This document shows, in pieces, positions 18,794 through 32,491 of a stretch of DNA of 64,000 nucleotides; positions within the stretch are counted from its first letter, which is position 1, and each line of letters begins with the position of its first letter. The translations under genes were made by a program, and so were the position numbers. The DNA is from Rhabditophanes sp. KR3021 (taxonomy: Eukaryota; Nematoda; Chromadorea; Rhabditida; Alloionematidae). The notes under the pieces are model-generated. The model made no database searches, was not told the origin of the DNA, and worked only from the letters and a program-made list of their open reading frames with translations. The stretch is from NCBI GenBank assembly GCA_963281155.1, contig CAUJLY010000006.1, positions 5,642,001 to 5,706,000 on the forward strand. The letters are read 5' to 3'.

Positions 18794-21361
18794 CTAAGCT
18801 TACCTTTCATCTAATTCACATTAGTATTACCAATAACAAAATTGCATGAAACAAATTCCAAACAAATATTTGTATGAAAATTGTCTTTATATGAACTAAC
18901 TAAAACAATCGTCGACTCTTTTTATAATACAAAATATGTTGCAAAATCTAAAGCTGACAATATTGTCAATCATATATCTCTCTTTATTCAAAAATCAACC
19001 AAATCGTTACTATTAATTGTCAATCTTTACTAATTATTTTTGGTTTCTTTGAATTTATTTCTTCTTTTTATGTATCCTTGCTTTAATTATTATTAATATG
19101 TTTTCTGTAATAATTTATCATTTTGTTTTGTAAATACATTGTAGTCCTACTTTTTTGCAAAATAGCATAATTTTATTTACTGAATATCAGTTAATGTATT
19201 GGGTATAAAATAGTCCTCTTGACAATTAAATACACACTATGTCTATTTTTATCATTTATATAATAATTGTAACAATAAAATCCATCAAATAAATAAATAA
19301 TTAAAATTATTTTTATGTATCATGTTTTTGATTTTGTTAAAAAATTAATGTAAATATGAATAGTTGTCACATTTATAAGAGCAATTGAAAAGCATCATTG
19401 GGCAAGTTTAGATTTGTAAAATATATTAGAAGCTTGTTTAAAAACACGGAAAGCAATTGACGTTGTTATTCTTTGTTTTAAAATATATTTTTATGATGTG
19501 AAGAAACAATAATGAATTCAAAATTATTTTGCTTCGTTTTAATATACTTATACATATTATTTGTTTAAAGACACATTTTCAAATAGATTAAATCATTGAA
19601 AAAGTTATACTCCATTTTTATTTATACTGCAAACTAATAATAAACATCTTTTTTAAGTTGCCAAACCTAAATAATAATAACGTAAAAATAATAATAACAA
19701 TAAAAGTAGAAAACTTAGTAATATTAAAAGTTGCGTAATAATCTGAAGATCAAGAAAATTGTTTAATTATGCAGATACTTGTTTCTAAATATTGTTACCA
19801 TTTATATATATTTGAATTAATATAATTTTTAAAAATAATTATTTGCATTTACGAACAAAGAGTACAAAACATATTATCATTAGCTTTCCAATGATATGTG
19901 ACAAAGTAATGTCATAATATTTAATAATGATAAAATGTTACCATCAATATCAATATTATCAAAATATTAATTGTTATTATGTTTCCATACATAAATTTAA
20001 ATACTTTGCCGCTCTTAATAATCTCTCGTTAATTTGGTTTAAAGCACTAATTGCTGTTCAAATGATATGACTATGATTTAGTAAAATAAATTTGATAATA
20101 AATAAACTGAGCATTTTATTCAAAAATAAGTAATTGTAAAATAACATTAATGAAAGTAAAGCATTATTGTGTTAAAAGCAGCACTATTTTTACTTAATAA
20201 AAAGACTTGCTTACAATTATTTAACCATTCGCAATAACAAACACACATTATTTTCAAAATTTACTCTCTCCATATAATTTTACTATTAATCTATTTTTTG
20301 AATCAGTTCAAAGATTTTTCTATTGCAGAATTTCCATCTTCAATGTTTACCTATATTATTCACTGAATTTGATAATTTCTATTTAGATTTAATAGGTTTA
20401 TTATAATTGAATTATCTCCAGCTTTGGCATCTTCATTAAATTATTCTTAAAGCCTTATGGGTGATGAACTGAAGAAATTTAATTATAAGAAATATGCAAG
20501 TATATCATTTAGTTTAAGAACAAAATTGACTATAACATACTTTCATTTTTTGCCAGGAGTAATGTTAATTTAATCATTTAAGTATTTATTAAATCATTTT
20601 TAAATTGTCTTTGCTACTTATTTCAAATATTTAACTTTTTTCTTTCACGTATTGACATATTCTTTACAATCGAAGAAATAAATAATGTTTTCGTTTGTGA
20701 TTATCTATGAAGTCTACAACTCTGTGTTTGATATAAAAAATTGTATATTTTACACATCAATTTGTCTGATAAATTAAAGAATAGTATTGCGCAACAGTGT
20801 CTATTTCGATTCTTTATACTTAACTTATAAAAATGAGTAACAAGCATCTTGTTGCTAACATTTAAATTAATGAATGGTACCTTCCTAATTTATTTTACTC
20901 CAATATTTTTTCATTTGTATGTACGTACCCTTAAAATTATGAAAACAATTTTAAATATAAAGCTATCAATTTTAAGACTGCTACCACACAATGATTGATT
21001 TAGATATGATGTATTTGAAGTCAAATTGGTCCATCAACAAATTTAGCGAATTTTTTCCTATAAAGACTCACAACCTTTTTATTAATCTACAGACAAACTC
21101 TTCCGCTATGATAGTACCTAAAAATCTAGGGGTATTTATTATGTTATTTGCAAAGTTTATTATTACCATATATTCTTGAATTTCACTGGATTTGATGTAT
21201 AAATGCTTATTTGACTATTACATTCTTTAATATTTTTTGAACAATTTCCTGCTTTCTGTAAACGTACTTTTGTCTATTAACTTCTATGCACGAGGGAATA
21301 ATGATGGCATTTTAGGTAAATTCCACTTTATCTTGAACTTGCTTTCCAAACCTACTTAAAA
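18794..21361. other. Intergenic region between the tweety and Irk genes
   Basis: Very AT-rich, including TTYH 3'UTR (AATAAA-like signal near 19275) and the Irk upstream region. The open frame at 20991-21179 shows no family resemblance. An acceptor-like TTTTAG at 21310..21315 lies 46 nt before the Irk ATG. Confidence 0.5.
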
Positions 21362-23052
21362 ATGGAAGACAAACTTATTGGAGCAATTGAAGATGCTGCA
21401 AAGACCCTTCATAAAAGCGAACGACATCGTTTTTTAAGACCTAGAGTCGGGTCAAGAAGAATACGGAATAGGTTGGTCCAGAAGTATGGTCTATGTAATA
21501 TTTCACTTGTAAATGTTCCTAAACAACATCGTAAATATTTTAGGTAAAGTAGAATATAAAATAATATTTTTTCTAAAACAGTCGGTCATTATAGTGATAT
21601 ATTTAATACAATTTTGGAAATAAAATGGAGATGGTGCTTTTTATTTTTTACGATGTCCTTCTTTACAAGTTGGACTTTATTTGCTATAATTTATTACTGC
21701 GTAGCCAGTTATCATGGAGATTTAGTTCATAATAAAGGAACATGGAAACCATGTATTGAAAATGGAAATTCAGCTTTTAACATTTTTTTGTTCTCAATTA
21801 CTACTCAAACAACTATCGGTAACTCGCCATTTGAATTCTTACATTAGTTTTTTCTTTAGGTTACGGACATAGGTAATTATGAATGCTTTAAGAATTTAGT
21901 TGAATGTCATAATATTTTTCGTATAGATATCCAACAGATCAATGCCCATTAATTGTAATAATTATGACATTTCAATTTATGACAGGTGTTATGTTTCAAA
22001 CATTGATGACGGGAGTAATTTTCGCAAAGCTTGCTAGACCAATCAAACGAGCTGCAACCATTATTTTTAGTAAAAATGCCGTAATATGTATGAGAGATAC
22101 TAAACTTTGTTTATTGTTTCGTGTAGGTGATATGCGTAAAAGTTCTTTGGCGGAAGCACATGTCAGACTTCAGGTAAAAAGCTTAGCTAATACTCATATA
22201 TAAAGTTACTTCAATAGATGATTCAAAAATGTATAACTCATGAGGGTGAAGTGTTACCATTCCATCAGTTTGACATGAATGTGGGCTATGACAGTGGTTT
22301 AGATCGCGTTTTTGTAATGTGGCCAATTACTATTTGCCACGAAATAAGATGAGACAAGTCCTTTGTATGAAGTTAGTAAAGAATCTTTAAAAACTGCTAA
22401 ATTTGAAATTATTGCAATATTGGAAGGAGTAGTAGAATCTGTTGGCTCCACAACCCAAGCTCGGACTAGTTACTTACCGAATGAAGTTTTATGGGGTAAG
22501 CGATTCGAAAGACTAGTCACTTATCAAAAAGAAAACGGAGATTATCAAATAGATTTTGGCAAGTTTCATAATGTTCAAGATGTTGATACTCCGACATGTT
22601 CTGCCAAAGAATTGGAAGAGGTAAGATACATTTTTCTAAAACTGTAAACTATTCAAGAAGCAATTTAATTCGGAATGCGATGAAGAAAACAATGGCCTAG
22701 TTCCATGTATAACAGTTGACAATGTGGAAAATGATGATTTTTATTCACAGTCAAGCAAGAACAGAGTGACCCAAAGAAGCGTTGATGATAATTCACATCA
22801 TGTTTATCAAATTGATAGTGATGAATATAATTCTTCTATTGACTCAGATTTGGATCTAGGTTTACGAATTAATGGCAATATCGGGATAATTAATAAACCA
22901 AAAGTGAGTTTAATTTGTTTAGATGTCATTAATTCACAAATATAATTTAGTTGTCAGTTAGAAGCGCAAGGAATTCACTTAGGTTTCCTTCAAATCAAGA
23001 TCTGAGACGTAAAAATAGCCTGAGCTTACGAAGAGGCCCAGATTTATTTTAA
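21362..23052 (+). CDS. Inward-rectifier K+ channel (Kir/IRK); reading frame broken by one extra base as given
   Basis: Two-membrane-span K+ channel that passes inward current and is gated by PIP2. Exons: 21362..21543, 21595..21818, 21860..21872, 21927..22173, 22218..22620, 22658..22903 and 22951..23052. Visible marks are the N-terminal RIRNRLVQKYG and RKYFSDIFNTILEIKWRW, M1, the pore TTIGYGHR (filter residues about 135-138), M2 (IVIIMTFQFMTGVMFQTLMTG), FAKLARPIKRA after M2, and the cytoplasmic domain with MRDTKLCLLFRVGD and DSGLDRVFVMWPI. The third exon is only 13 nt and completes the filter. In exon 5 one extra A at 22346/22347 (GAAATAAGATGAG) puts a stop directly after HEI. Removing it restores the conserved DETSPLYEVSKESL, and the whole model then closes at 471 aa. 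Either a sequence error or a real null allele is possible. Exon 6 begins at an AAGAAG tandem acceptor. Confidence 0.9.
21860..21872 (+). other. 13-nt microexon carrying the Irk selectivity filter
   Basis: The sequence GTTACGGACATAG sits between introns of 41 nt (21819..21859) and 54 nt (21873..21926). It supplies two bases of the first filter glycine, then Tyr-Gly-His and two bases of Arg. Skipping or misplacing it would lose GYG and shift the frame. Phases before (1) and after (2) fit only with this microexon. Confidence 0.85.
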
Positions 23053-23717
23053 AACTTATTTAATTTAAGACATATAATTTACAGATTAGACGATTATTTA
23101 AATCAATTTACAACAAAATCGGGATTAGTCAAAAATTTAGTAGATTTAATGATATTCATGAATCAACTGCAGCATTAGATTTTTGTATTTTTGTATATAT
23201 TTAATTTTCAACATGCTAATGTGTACAACATTTTTAAAGACAATTAAATATTTTATAACTTGTATTGTTCATAAACATATTCTATTGTTTTTTAAATGCC
23301 TATTATTACGGCTTATTTTCCAAATTATAAAAAATCTGCATTTATTGTATCTAAATTTTAAACAATGAATTTGCTATTTTAAAAATGATACTTTTATCAT
23401 AAAATATATACACTTCCTTTGGAGTTTATTTGTTGCCATAAAAGCAAAGTGTTTAAACGAGATGCGTTTTGTACATTTTAAAATTTGAACGCTACGCAAT
23501 AATGTTTGGCACAAAAATAAATTTATGTACATGTTCTTATATTTTTTAAACTTACATAGTTGTCTTAATTAGTACTTTATTCTGGAGATATAAAACATTT
23601 GATATATGAATGTTTGTGGAGGAGAAAGTGTCACAAGATTTCAGTTTTTATAAAATACGTATTTATTGAAAAAATCTGATTAAAAATAAAAGAACCGTAC
23701 TCTTCATTTGTGTAAGC

Positions 23718-25275
23718 TTAATTTTCATTGGAAAAGGGATTTTCATCACTTTGACGCAATAAATGCCTATATGCAACTGAAGGCAATGGATTTGCATTAT
23801 TGGAAGATCTATTAATGCTTAGCCGTTTTGTATATATCAATCTAATTATCACATAAGCTGATATTATTAGAAAAGATAGCATCAGAATTTTAAGCATGAA
23901 TTGTCCAAGGTTAATATTTCGGCAACCAGATACTTTAGCTTTGTGTAAGGTTTTCCCAGCATTATTCTCTGGACTAGCACATACGGGCAAATCATTTCCA
24001 AAAGCTACGTGATAATTTTGATTACTTATTAGCCAATTCATTTGGCAATCACATATTAGAGGGTTTCCACTTATTCTGATTGCATGTAATTTGTCCCATA
24101 GTAAAAGTTTGGGACTAATGGACGACAATTTACAGTTTGAAAAGTTTATCTCCTCCATAACTGATGATAATTCCGTTAATTGAGTGGTTAACCCAAATGC
24201 ATTTTCATGTATATGGTACAAGTGAATACTATTTGAAAAATCTACTGATTTAAGAGTAGACAAGCCACAAAATGCGCAATCATTAATTGCATACAAAAAT
24301 GTCATGTTTTTCATAATAAGTTGAGTTAATTTATGATCTGTATCAAAAGAAGATTCCCTGATTTCAGTAATATCACTTTCCGATATATCTAATATTGAAA
24401 GGTGAGGAATGGCATTTACAGCTGCGGGAATAGAAACAATCTTGTTCCCACGTAAGGATAGTTGCTCGAGATTTCTTAAATAAATAAAATAGTTAATATT
24501 TTGTTTGCAAATAGACATACACTAAATTAATAAACAAATTGTCAGGAAGAACAGTTAATCCACAATAATCTAAGCTTAAAGATTTTAAATTTTTTAAACC
24601 TGCACCAAAGGTTTTTGCAGTCAACTTAATCCCTGAATTTCCATCTAAAACGAGAGTTGTCAAACTGTGCAAAATATTAAAAAAATCATCTGGAATTTCT
24701 TCAAGCAAATTATAGTCTAAATATAAGCTTTTCAGTGTTTTTTTAATTGGATCAGTAAATACAACTTTTTCTAAGCTTCCTATTCTGTTGTGAGATAGTT
24801 TTAAAATCTGCAATACTTTGAATCTATCAAAAACATGTGAAAATAATTTTAAAATATGATTGTTGCTAAAATCTAACTCCACGATATTATGCTCTTGGCC
24901 GGGCATTATTTCATTCTACAAAAACAATTAGTTTTAATTTAGATAATCACTTACAGGCAGTATATCCTGGATAACATTATATTTGAAAGACACCTTCTTT
25001 GCAATGTAATCTTCAATGGCTATTTGTAAATTCGTAGTGCTAAGAGCCGTTTCATCTGCTTGATACTGCTTGTCACAATTTACTATCCTATCTTCTCCAG
25101 TATCACATTCGCATGGAAATCCTTTTTTGCAGATAAGATGAGGCTCACTAGAGTCATGGAAATTTCGATTACTGTTTTGGACTAGATTTCTTGTCTCCTT
25201 GATTTCACTAAACTTACAACTAATAGATAATGCTACAATTAGTAAGCATTTCGAATAAATAAAATAACTTCTCAT
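23718..25275 (-). CDS. Leucine-rich-repeat type I membrane protein
   Basis: Cell-surface protein of 490 aa from exons 25275..24955, 24915..24521 and 24474..23718 (introns 39 and 46 nt). I chose the ATG at 25275 because it opens a clear signal peptide (SYFIYSKCLLIVALSISC); the frame upstream has only TTG. A cysteine-rich N-cap follows (CKKGFPCECDTGEDRIVNC). Next come about ten leucine-rich repeats such as NIVELDFSNNHILKLFSHVF, LQILKLSHNRIGSL and LEQLSLRGNKIVSIP. Then comes an LRR C-cap (NPLICDCQMNWLI ... VCASPENNAGKTLH), one transmembrane helix (FMLKILMLSFLIISAYVII) and a short cytoplasmic tail. The domain order resembles nematode extracellular-LRR (eLRR-TM) proteins, but the ortholog cannot be fixed. 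It is convergent with the Irk gene (665 nt between stops). AATAAA on the minus strand lies at 23667..23662. Confidence 0.9.
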
Positions 25276-25405
25276 GGTAAATGATTCACACAAAATCTAT
25301 AAGACGAATACCAAGATCAATAACGATTTCTTTTTAAATGTATTCCCATTTATATATCAAAATAAAAAACATGCTATCTCTCGATTGTGATAATAAAGAT
25401 TACAT

Positions 25406-25415
25406 TTATCAGCTG
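25406..25415 (+). promoter_or_regulatory. GATA/E-box composite TTATCAGCTG
   Basis: A TTATCA (TGATAA, GATA-factor type) overlaps CAGCTG (bHLH E-box) 131 nt upstream of the LRR gene start, in a position suited to its promoter. The binding factor is inferred only. Confidence 0.35.
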
Positions 25416-28400
25416 CTTGTGTGAGCGTCAGGGAAAAACGTACATGCATCAGCATACGGTCAACTACATATCAATTGATAAAGCACCTATTAAATGATTA
25501 ATTTTTTAAATATTGTTTGCATTAAGATTGCCTGTCTTTCAATATTGTATCGAAAACTAACCATTTTTTCATTATTTTAATAACTGTCAATCATAAATTT
25601 AATGAGAAATTTGTATTACATCCAATATAAATATACAAAATATTCTTGTGACGTCTATTTAATCTCAAAAGTTTTTTATTTCAACTTATTTTATTTTCCT
25701 TACAAAATTGCATCCTACCACATAATTATTTATTAAATTATTAAATAGTTATGTAACTCATTTAATTTTGTTCAAATAAATTGTACCTGTGAGATATATC
25801 TTTGCTTTCAAATCACGTATAATTATTGTAAAATAATACTAATCTATATTTTTATCAATAAAACACCTTAGAATAAGAGTTGACATTTATTTATTCATAA
25901 ACTAAAATCTCATACTTCTCTTAATCAGTTTATTTAAACAGAATATATGGACATAGTGCAACATTTGAGCTTATTAAAATCTTATGAAATGAAATTCTTC
26001 TTCATTTTTTTTAAATTAACAATAATTAAATTGAATTACTACATATGGTAAGATATTAAAAAATATTGCAATTATTAGCTAGGAAAGAATAATCTTCTGC
26101 CCTTATAAAGAACTTTTCTTCCTCTAAATTAAAATAAATTATCTTGGTTTGTAACGTTTTTGTGTATCAGTTTTCCACACAAATGTTGCTTTTGATATGT
26201 GCATAAAATATTCTTTGAAGTAAAAGAATTTTGAAACTGCATCATAATCTGATATCTTTAAAAATCACGTTTCCTTTTAGATAAATTGGCTAACCAACTA
26301 TTTTTTTAAATTGATGACTTTTCTTATTTTTAGAATATTATTTTTTAAACTTAATTTATCTATTACAATGTCTATTTGCAATTACCTTTGTGACAAAAGT
26401 TCAACTTGACACATTACATTATTTCTTGTCAAGCAGCTGCGTATTAATATTTCCTCTGGTTAGCTCTTTGTTTCCTTCAAATGATATATACACATATATA
26501 TGAATATGTAATCAGTTGTTCTATGATCCTCTCAAATACTTTCAATAAAGTACAATCACTTTGTATTTACTAAAAGTAACAAAGGTTACTTTCAATAGAT
26601 ATCTAAAAAATAGTTGTAGACAGCGCATCTGCATTTTTGTACCAAAGTAATATTTACTATTGTTTCTAATCTTATTTTAACATTCAAATTCTTTTTTCAT
26701 CAGCATCCACAATTCGCCCCCAGTTACGTCATTCTAAATTACACGGAATCTGGTTAAAATTTGCTGAAGCACATGCAAGGCAAAGCTTATTAATTCTTTT
26801 AATTTACGAATTATGTCAACAAAATAAACTTAACCTCAAACTCATTAAAAATTTTTGTTTAATAGTATATTTAGAATAGTTGTGGGCGAAATTCTCACAT
26901 TCGACCATATTCCGCCAATATCCTTCCTTGTATTTGCTATTATATGTACATTTAACTATATTTTCCCAAAGAAACAAAAAAATTATTTGGACTATCTAGG
27001 AACATTATATTAAAAAGGCCTTTTTTGTAGTAATGGTGTTTGATGATATAGTTCACATGATTATTTTCTTTTTCTAAGGTGATGAAATTCTTACCCTTTA
27101 TTTTATTTTCATTACATTTATTCATAATATTTATTGCCATTGTCAATTCAATATTTCGATTCAGTCATCACTTTAATTAATAGGGCATTACTTAGTTAAA
27201 TTAAACTTATGTAAGTGCTATTCATGATTATTTAATCATTTTTATTAGTAGGTTAAACAACAAAATATATTTTTTCAAACTAAATCATTATTTTAAAGTC
27301 GTTGTTCTGAAGAAAATAAGTGTGATTTGGTAAATAGCTTGTTTATATTTAGTAGGTAATAACATTGTTTCATAATAAAATAACTCAATATTCTAATTTT
27401 TGATTCTTTAATCTTGTCTACATCCGTTGTTACTATTTCATATTAAAAATGAACCTGCTTTAAAAAATTAATATAAAATTAACAGTTTCCTTTGAATTAA
27501 AAAACATGCAATATGAGATGTAGTGATTAGCTTACCAAAAATTATTTTTTATGTTTACAACCATAGTAAATAAATGGAAAAATTCTACACTTAAGACTAT
27601 ATAAATACCTGTGTTATCAAGAACTTTAGTTTTCCTATAAAGTTATGACAATTTTATTAAAAACTATAGAATTAATATTTAATTTTACATTAGAAGATTA
27701 ATTCATTGTCATTTTAAATTGTTTAATCTATTCGTATAAATAAAAAGCTATTCAAATTTTTTTGTTTTAGTCAATAGTACAAATATTTTGAAATATTTTT
27801 TAAAAATAAACAAAATTTTGATACAATTAAAAGGCAATTTTTTAATATAAAACTATATCCTATGCAATTTCCTTCCTACACATTCCTCTTCATATTTAGA
27901 TTATCATACAATTTTTTATAACATTTATTTTTTATCGTAATGTCCATCTAACTAAATGCAAACTTCTTTTCCTACTTCGTATCAACTAATAATCACAATA
28001 ATCAGACATTTATTAATGATCATTAACTTTAAAATGTCATTGACCTTAAGTTTATCTTACTCTAAAATAATAATTGATCAAAAACATATGCATTAAACTA
28101 TTTTAAATCAAATTTCACTTTCTTAAATATTTATGCACATGTGTTGGTATGTTTATCTATACTTAAACCATTTAATGGTGAATGGTTAGTTTATAGTTAT
28201 GGATAATAGATAATCGTTATGTAACACCTCTAATCACAATCTAACTTTAATAAATTGCGTATCAAAATGTAAATAAACAAAAAATGGCTTCTTTTAATCT
28301 TTGACAATTTCAGTCTTCTATTTAAATGAATTAGCTTTCTATGATTAAAACCAAACATTTGAACTAAGATATTGAAATAATTTTGCTTTGTGGTTCTTGA

Positions 28401-30046
28401 TTTATTATTAATATATGAAGATAAGTCAAGATTAAGTTCTTTATATTCATACGTATAATATTTTGCCTGATTTAAACAAAATATTAGCATCCACCTTTTC
28501 TTCCAAACTCAAACATCTTTATAATGCATTTATAAAATATAAATCAGTGTATAATCTAATTTCACTTTTCAAATATTTTTTAATGTATATCATTCATATA
28601 ATTAACAGATCAAGCTACTTAGTTATGTTTATTATGACATTTAAATAAATACATACCATCCATTTATAGAGTTACAAGTTGTTTATCAAGCTTTTTTCAA
28701 TTTACATAACCCCTTTGTTTCTCTAAATATTGCATCATATTTCTCCTACACAGTAAATCATTGTACAAAATACTTACAACATGCCCACATTATAATTGCC
28801 ATATTTTGTTTGATTTATACGCTTTAAATTAATTTAGTGTGAATCATCTTTTTACAAAATTAAAACTTTCTAATACTTTTTTATTTTTCATTTTAAATAT
28901 GCTCAAAATTAACGTATACACCTCGTTCAATCTGTGCGCTTAATTTGCGTGGCAGAATAGCAATATTATAAAAAAGATGCTCCTACTAGTTCTTTTTATT
29001 TCTTATCATTTCAACCCATTTGTGTTAGACGAAGGTCGTTCTGTTCGATCAGTTACGCGCCAGGTATAATAACGAAAGAATAAGCGTCAAATGAGTGGCG
29101 ACTTTGTCGTTATTTTCTTTTAATGCATACATGCGTTTTTTTCGAATTAATCTTATCAGCATGATTAATACTTCTTTAAATAATAATTTAATGAACCAAA
29201 AGTAGAATATGTATATAATATAGATAGCTATGCTTGTATATATGCGTGTACATATCGTTTCATATCAGCTTATATGGTTTATTTTTCTTGAGTGTATAAA
29301 AAGTGATCAAATTAGACTCACTTTAAAATAATAATATTTATTATCACTAGACAAGACGATATCAATAATTGAAGTCTGCTTTTTGAAGTTTGATCTTGTG
29401 ATAACAATTGTTCTCACACATATCTGCACTTTTTATATCAAGAACAAACTTTCAATATATTTTAGTATATATGTAAATGATTTAAATAATTACCTAATTT
29501 ACTTCTAATATATTATCCTTGATTGTTATAAGTATACATAGTGAGGTTCCTAAAATTTTAATTTTTACTTAACAATCAAAATATGCAGTTAGAGTTTTAG
29601 TTATGGCTAAAATTAATTTTCTTGCGCATAACTTTTCATACATATTATCGTGTAGGCAAATGGGGAAACAGAAGTTTAAAAAAGGAGTTATGTAATGTTT
29701 CGCGTCTTACATTTTTATATCGCCTACATATGTTATTTGTCCATTTTGATGATGCATGGTCTCTGGTCGTTAAAAAGCCTTTTTGAGAAATGATAAAAGT
29801 TTTGGCAAACTAAATTGTGCTTTGTATATATATGTTTATATGTACAACATTTTGTGATACCTTAATTAGGTCGCATAAATAAAAAGTAGAGAGTCAAAAT
29901 CAAAACAATGATGTTTAAAATTAACTTTTTGTAGCATTATTGACAAACACTAAATAGGGTTAATTTGTCTTTCTTGAAAAACATTTGTAAAGCCCCACCT
30001 CTTGATCTCGGCGACACTGTGTTCGGTTTACAGGAGAGTAGCTTTC

Positions 30047-30056
30047 TTATCAGCTG
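30047..30056 (+). promoter_or_regulatory. GATA/E-box composite TTATCAGCTG
   Basis: Second exact copy, in a locally G+C-richer patch (about 29990-30060), 2.4 kb upstream of the first hlh-30-like start codon. Confidence 0.3.
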
Positions 30057-32491
30057 ATTTGTTTGTTCTAAAGGTTTGTATCATCAAACAATATCAAAGT
30101 CAAAATTTCTCTGTCTCTTCCGGGTTTTGTCTCGGTAGCCTCTTCAGCTATTTAAACTTTCCCGCTCATTAAATAACGTTAATAGAGATGAGAGAGATTG
30201 GTGTATGAAAAATTAAAACTTTCATTATTCCCACACAGCTTCAAATATATTTCATCGCCAATAATAGCTAAACAACTATCTTTAAAATCTTCCCTGACAT
30301 CTGACTGCGTGCGAAGACATGTAAATGTAATCTTATTTATATTTAAATCATTTTTCAATTAACTTGTTTATTTATTTATATTTTTATCAATTTCAACCTG
30401 AAAACATATTATTACATTGTCTAAGATTTTAATACATCACCAAATGAAATTTGTGAACATCATTTGAATGTGTCGCATGTGCAGTATGACGTATACGGCC
30501 GCTGGTCATAGATCAGTATTATTTTAAACATCCAGCTGACGTTTTTTGTTCTAACAATGCTTCTACTCCCTACCATGCCGCTTAACACTAATAGTAACTG
30601 TTAAATATGAGCTTTGATCACCTTCTAGTCAAATGTTTTTTAACAGTTGAAAGTGCATCTATACTAAATTTCAATTTTAGACCATTTATGTTGACTTTAA
30701 AGCGTCTACATCGAGGGATAAATAATGTATGCTTCACCATAATAATCATACTGATTCATATAAATTAACTTTTGCTAGTTCACAACAATTCGTAATACCT
30801 TCTACGGAAAACATTTATACAAAAAATGTTCAAAAAACTACAATAATTTTTGATTTAAAGTTTATAATAACTAGTGATAAAAATGCAAGAAATATAACAA
30901 AAGTAGTTATTAAGTTTATCAAAATTTGTGACAATTAATAAGAATTTATGGATAAGGTGTATTAAGTTTTGCCTTAAATTTGTACTAGTAGTCTTTCAAA
31001 TATTATTATGTCTACATAATGACAATTTATCATTCGTCAAATTCACCAATCTTTTCTGTAAACCTTTAACACGAATATGAGACGGCGACTATGTACTTGC
31101 TCTTTTTGATTATCATTGTTGCTCACGGTTAAAAGTCAGATGAAAAGTTAATAAAAATATAAAGAATTACTCTTGCTCTCTTTTCGCCTGTATTACCTGC
31201 TTAAATAAAATAATTTACGAGTATCACATTGATCACTACTTACTTCAAATTTAACTCCATTGTGTATCTTTCTTTAGACTAATTAAAGTGATAGTGTAGC
31301 TAAAAAAATCATTTTAAATTGCTTAAAATCATTGAATATTTAATCGTGTACATGTTTCACTTTCAGTAATACCCATTGCTTGAAATGATTTTAATCAAGA
31401 CTGAAATTAATGTTAATCAAAAAAGTTATCTATAAAATGATCTGTAAAAATATTTGTATCCAAATGAGAATACCTTCAAATTGAGACACATATCATACAG
31501 AACAATTTCGATTTGTCTACCATAATAGACAATATTTTCTTGAACAATTTCATGGATCTATTTTAATAATTTGATGCGTTTATTTTCAAATTACTATTTT
31601 ATAATGATGCATTTACGATGAAGTGTCTGGATAGAAACAGTTCTGTCTGACATCAGCAAATTCATCTTAACGTTTGGAAAATGTTTCCTTATGTTACCAA
31701 AAAGATTTTTTATTATCAAGTGATACCACAAAATGATTTTTAGAATAAAATTATACGGAGAGGCAATAGTGAATGAAAGATTTCATTTTTATTGTGCAAC
31801 CTCTATACACTTTTAACCCCTAAATAGTAAATTGTTATATTTGGGAGTCGCTGAACTGTGTGGATGTGTTGATTTACTGATAAGACACTTATGAAGTGAA
31901 TAAATTGAAGATTACAAATATCGATCATGCTTCTTTTTATTTTAATAAAGAAGCTCGTTTTGTAACCTAACAATTTTTTTCAATTTATCAATATTTAAAA
32001 ATAAGCATTTGTTCCCCATGAATGTCAAATTGTTCCCGATCTAATAAGTCCAACTTTTTAATACTTTAAGATAAAAGAATGTATTGCGAAATGATGATAT
32101 TTAATATTCCCTATTCAGCAGTATCGCCATTTTGTTAATCAAATCATCTACTTCCGTTTATTGATGCGTGTTTAAAATAATTTAATACAAATGTCTCATT
32201 TTTTTAGAATACAAAAGTTCTATTATTTTTACACAGTAAAGAGGTGAGCCACTCAATTCAAGCATAAACAAGCGCTTAAGTGAATATAACTGATTATTTA
32301 AATTTAATTTACTTGATTATTTTAATAATCTCTGATAACAATTTAATACTCCTTTCTGTTAACTTCAACATATTGCTATTAAAATCAAATAGACATCTAG
32401 AGAGCAATAATTATTTAGAATAACAATTCTTTATTTTATTATAACTATTGTCTAAATATTAATTGTAACTTTATCCAAAACTTTTTGGAAT

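Larger units (their letters stand above)
25276..32491. other. Long intergenic region upstream of two divergent genes
   Basis: About 7.2 kb with no supported exon, shared upstream DNA of the LRR gene (-) and the hlh-30-like gene (+). Notable non-coding patches: 25383-25460, 28925-29110 and 29990-30190, less AT-rich than their surroundings. They carry GATA-type sites (TTATCA) and CAGCTG boxes, and may be promoter or enhancer DNA. The exact 10-mer TTATCAGCTG occurs at 25406 and 30047. Confidence 0.45.

Noticed and set aside
21819..21847. Irk frame running through the filter as IGNSPFEFLH then stop
   Set aside because: This is unspliced intron sequence; splicing to the 13-nt exon gives the conserved GYG.
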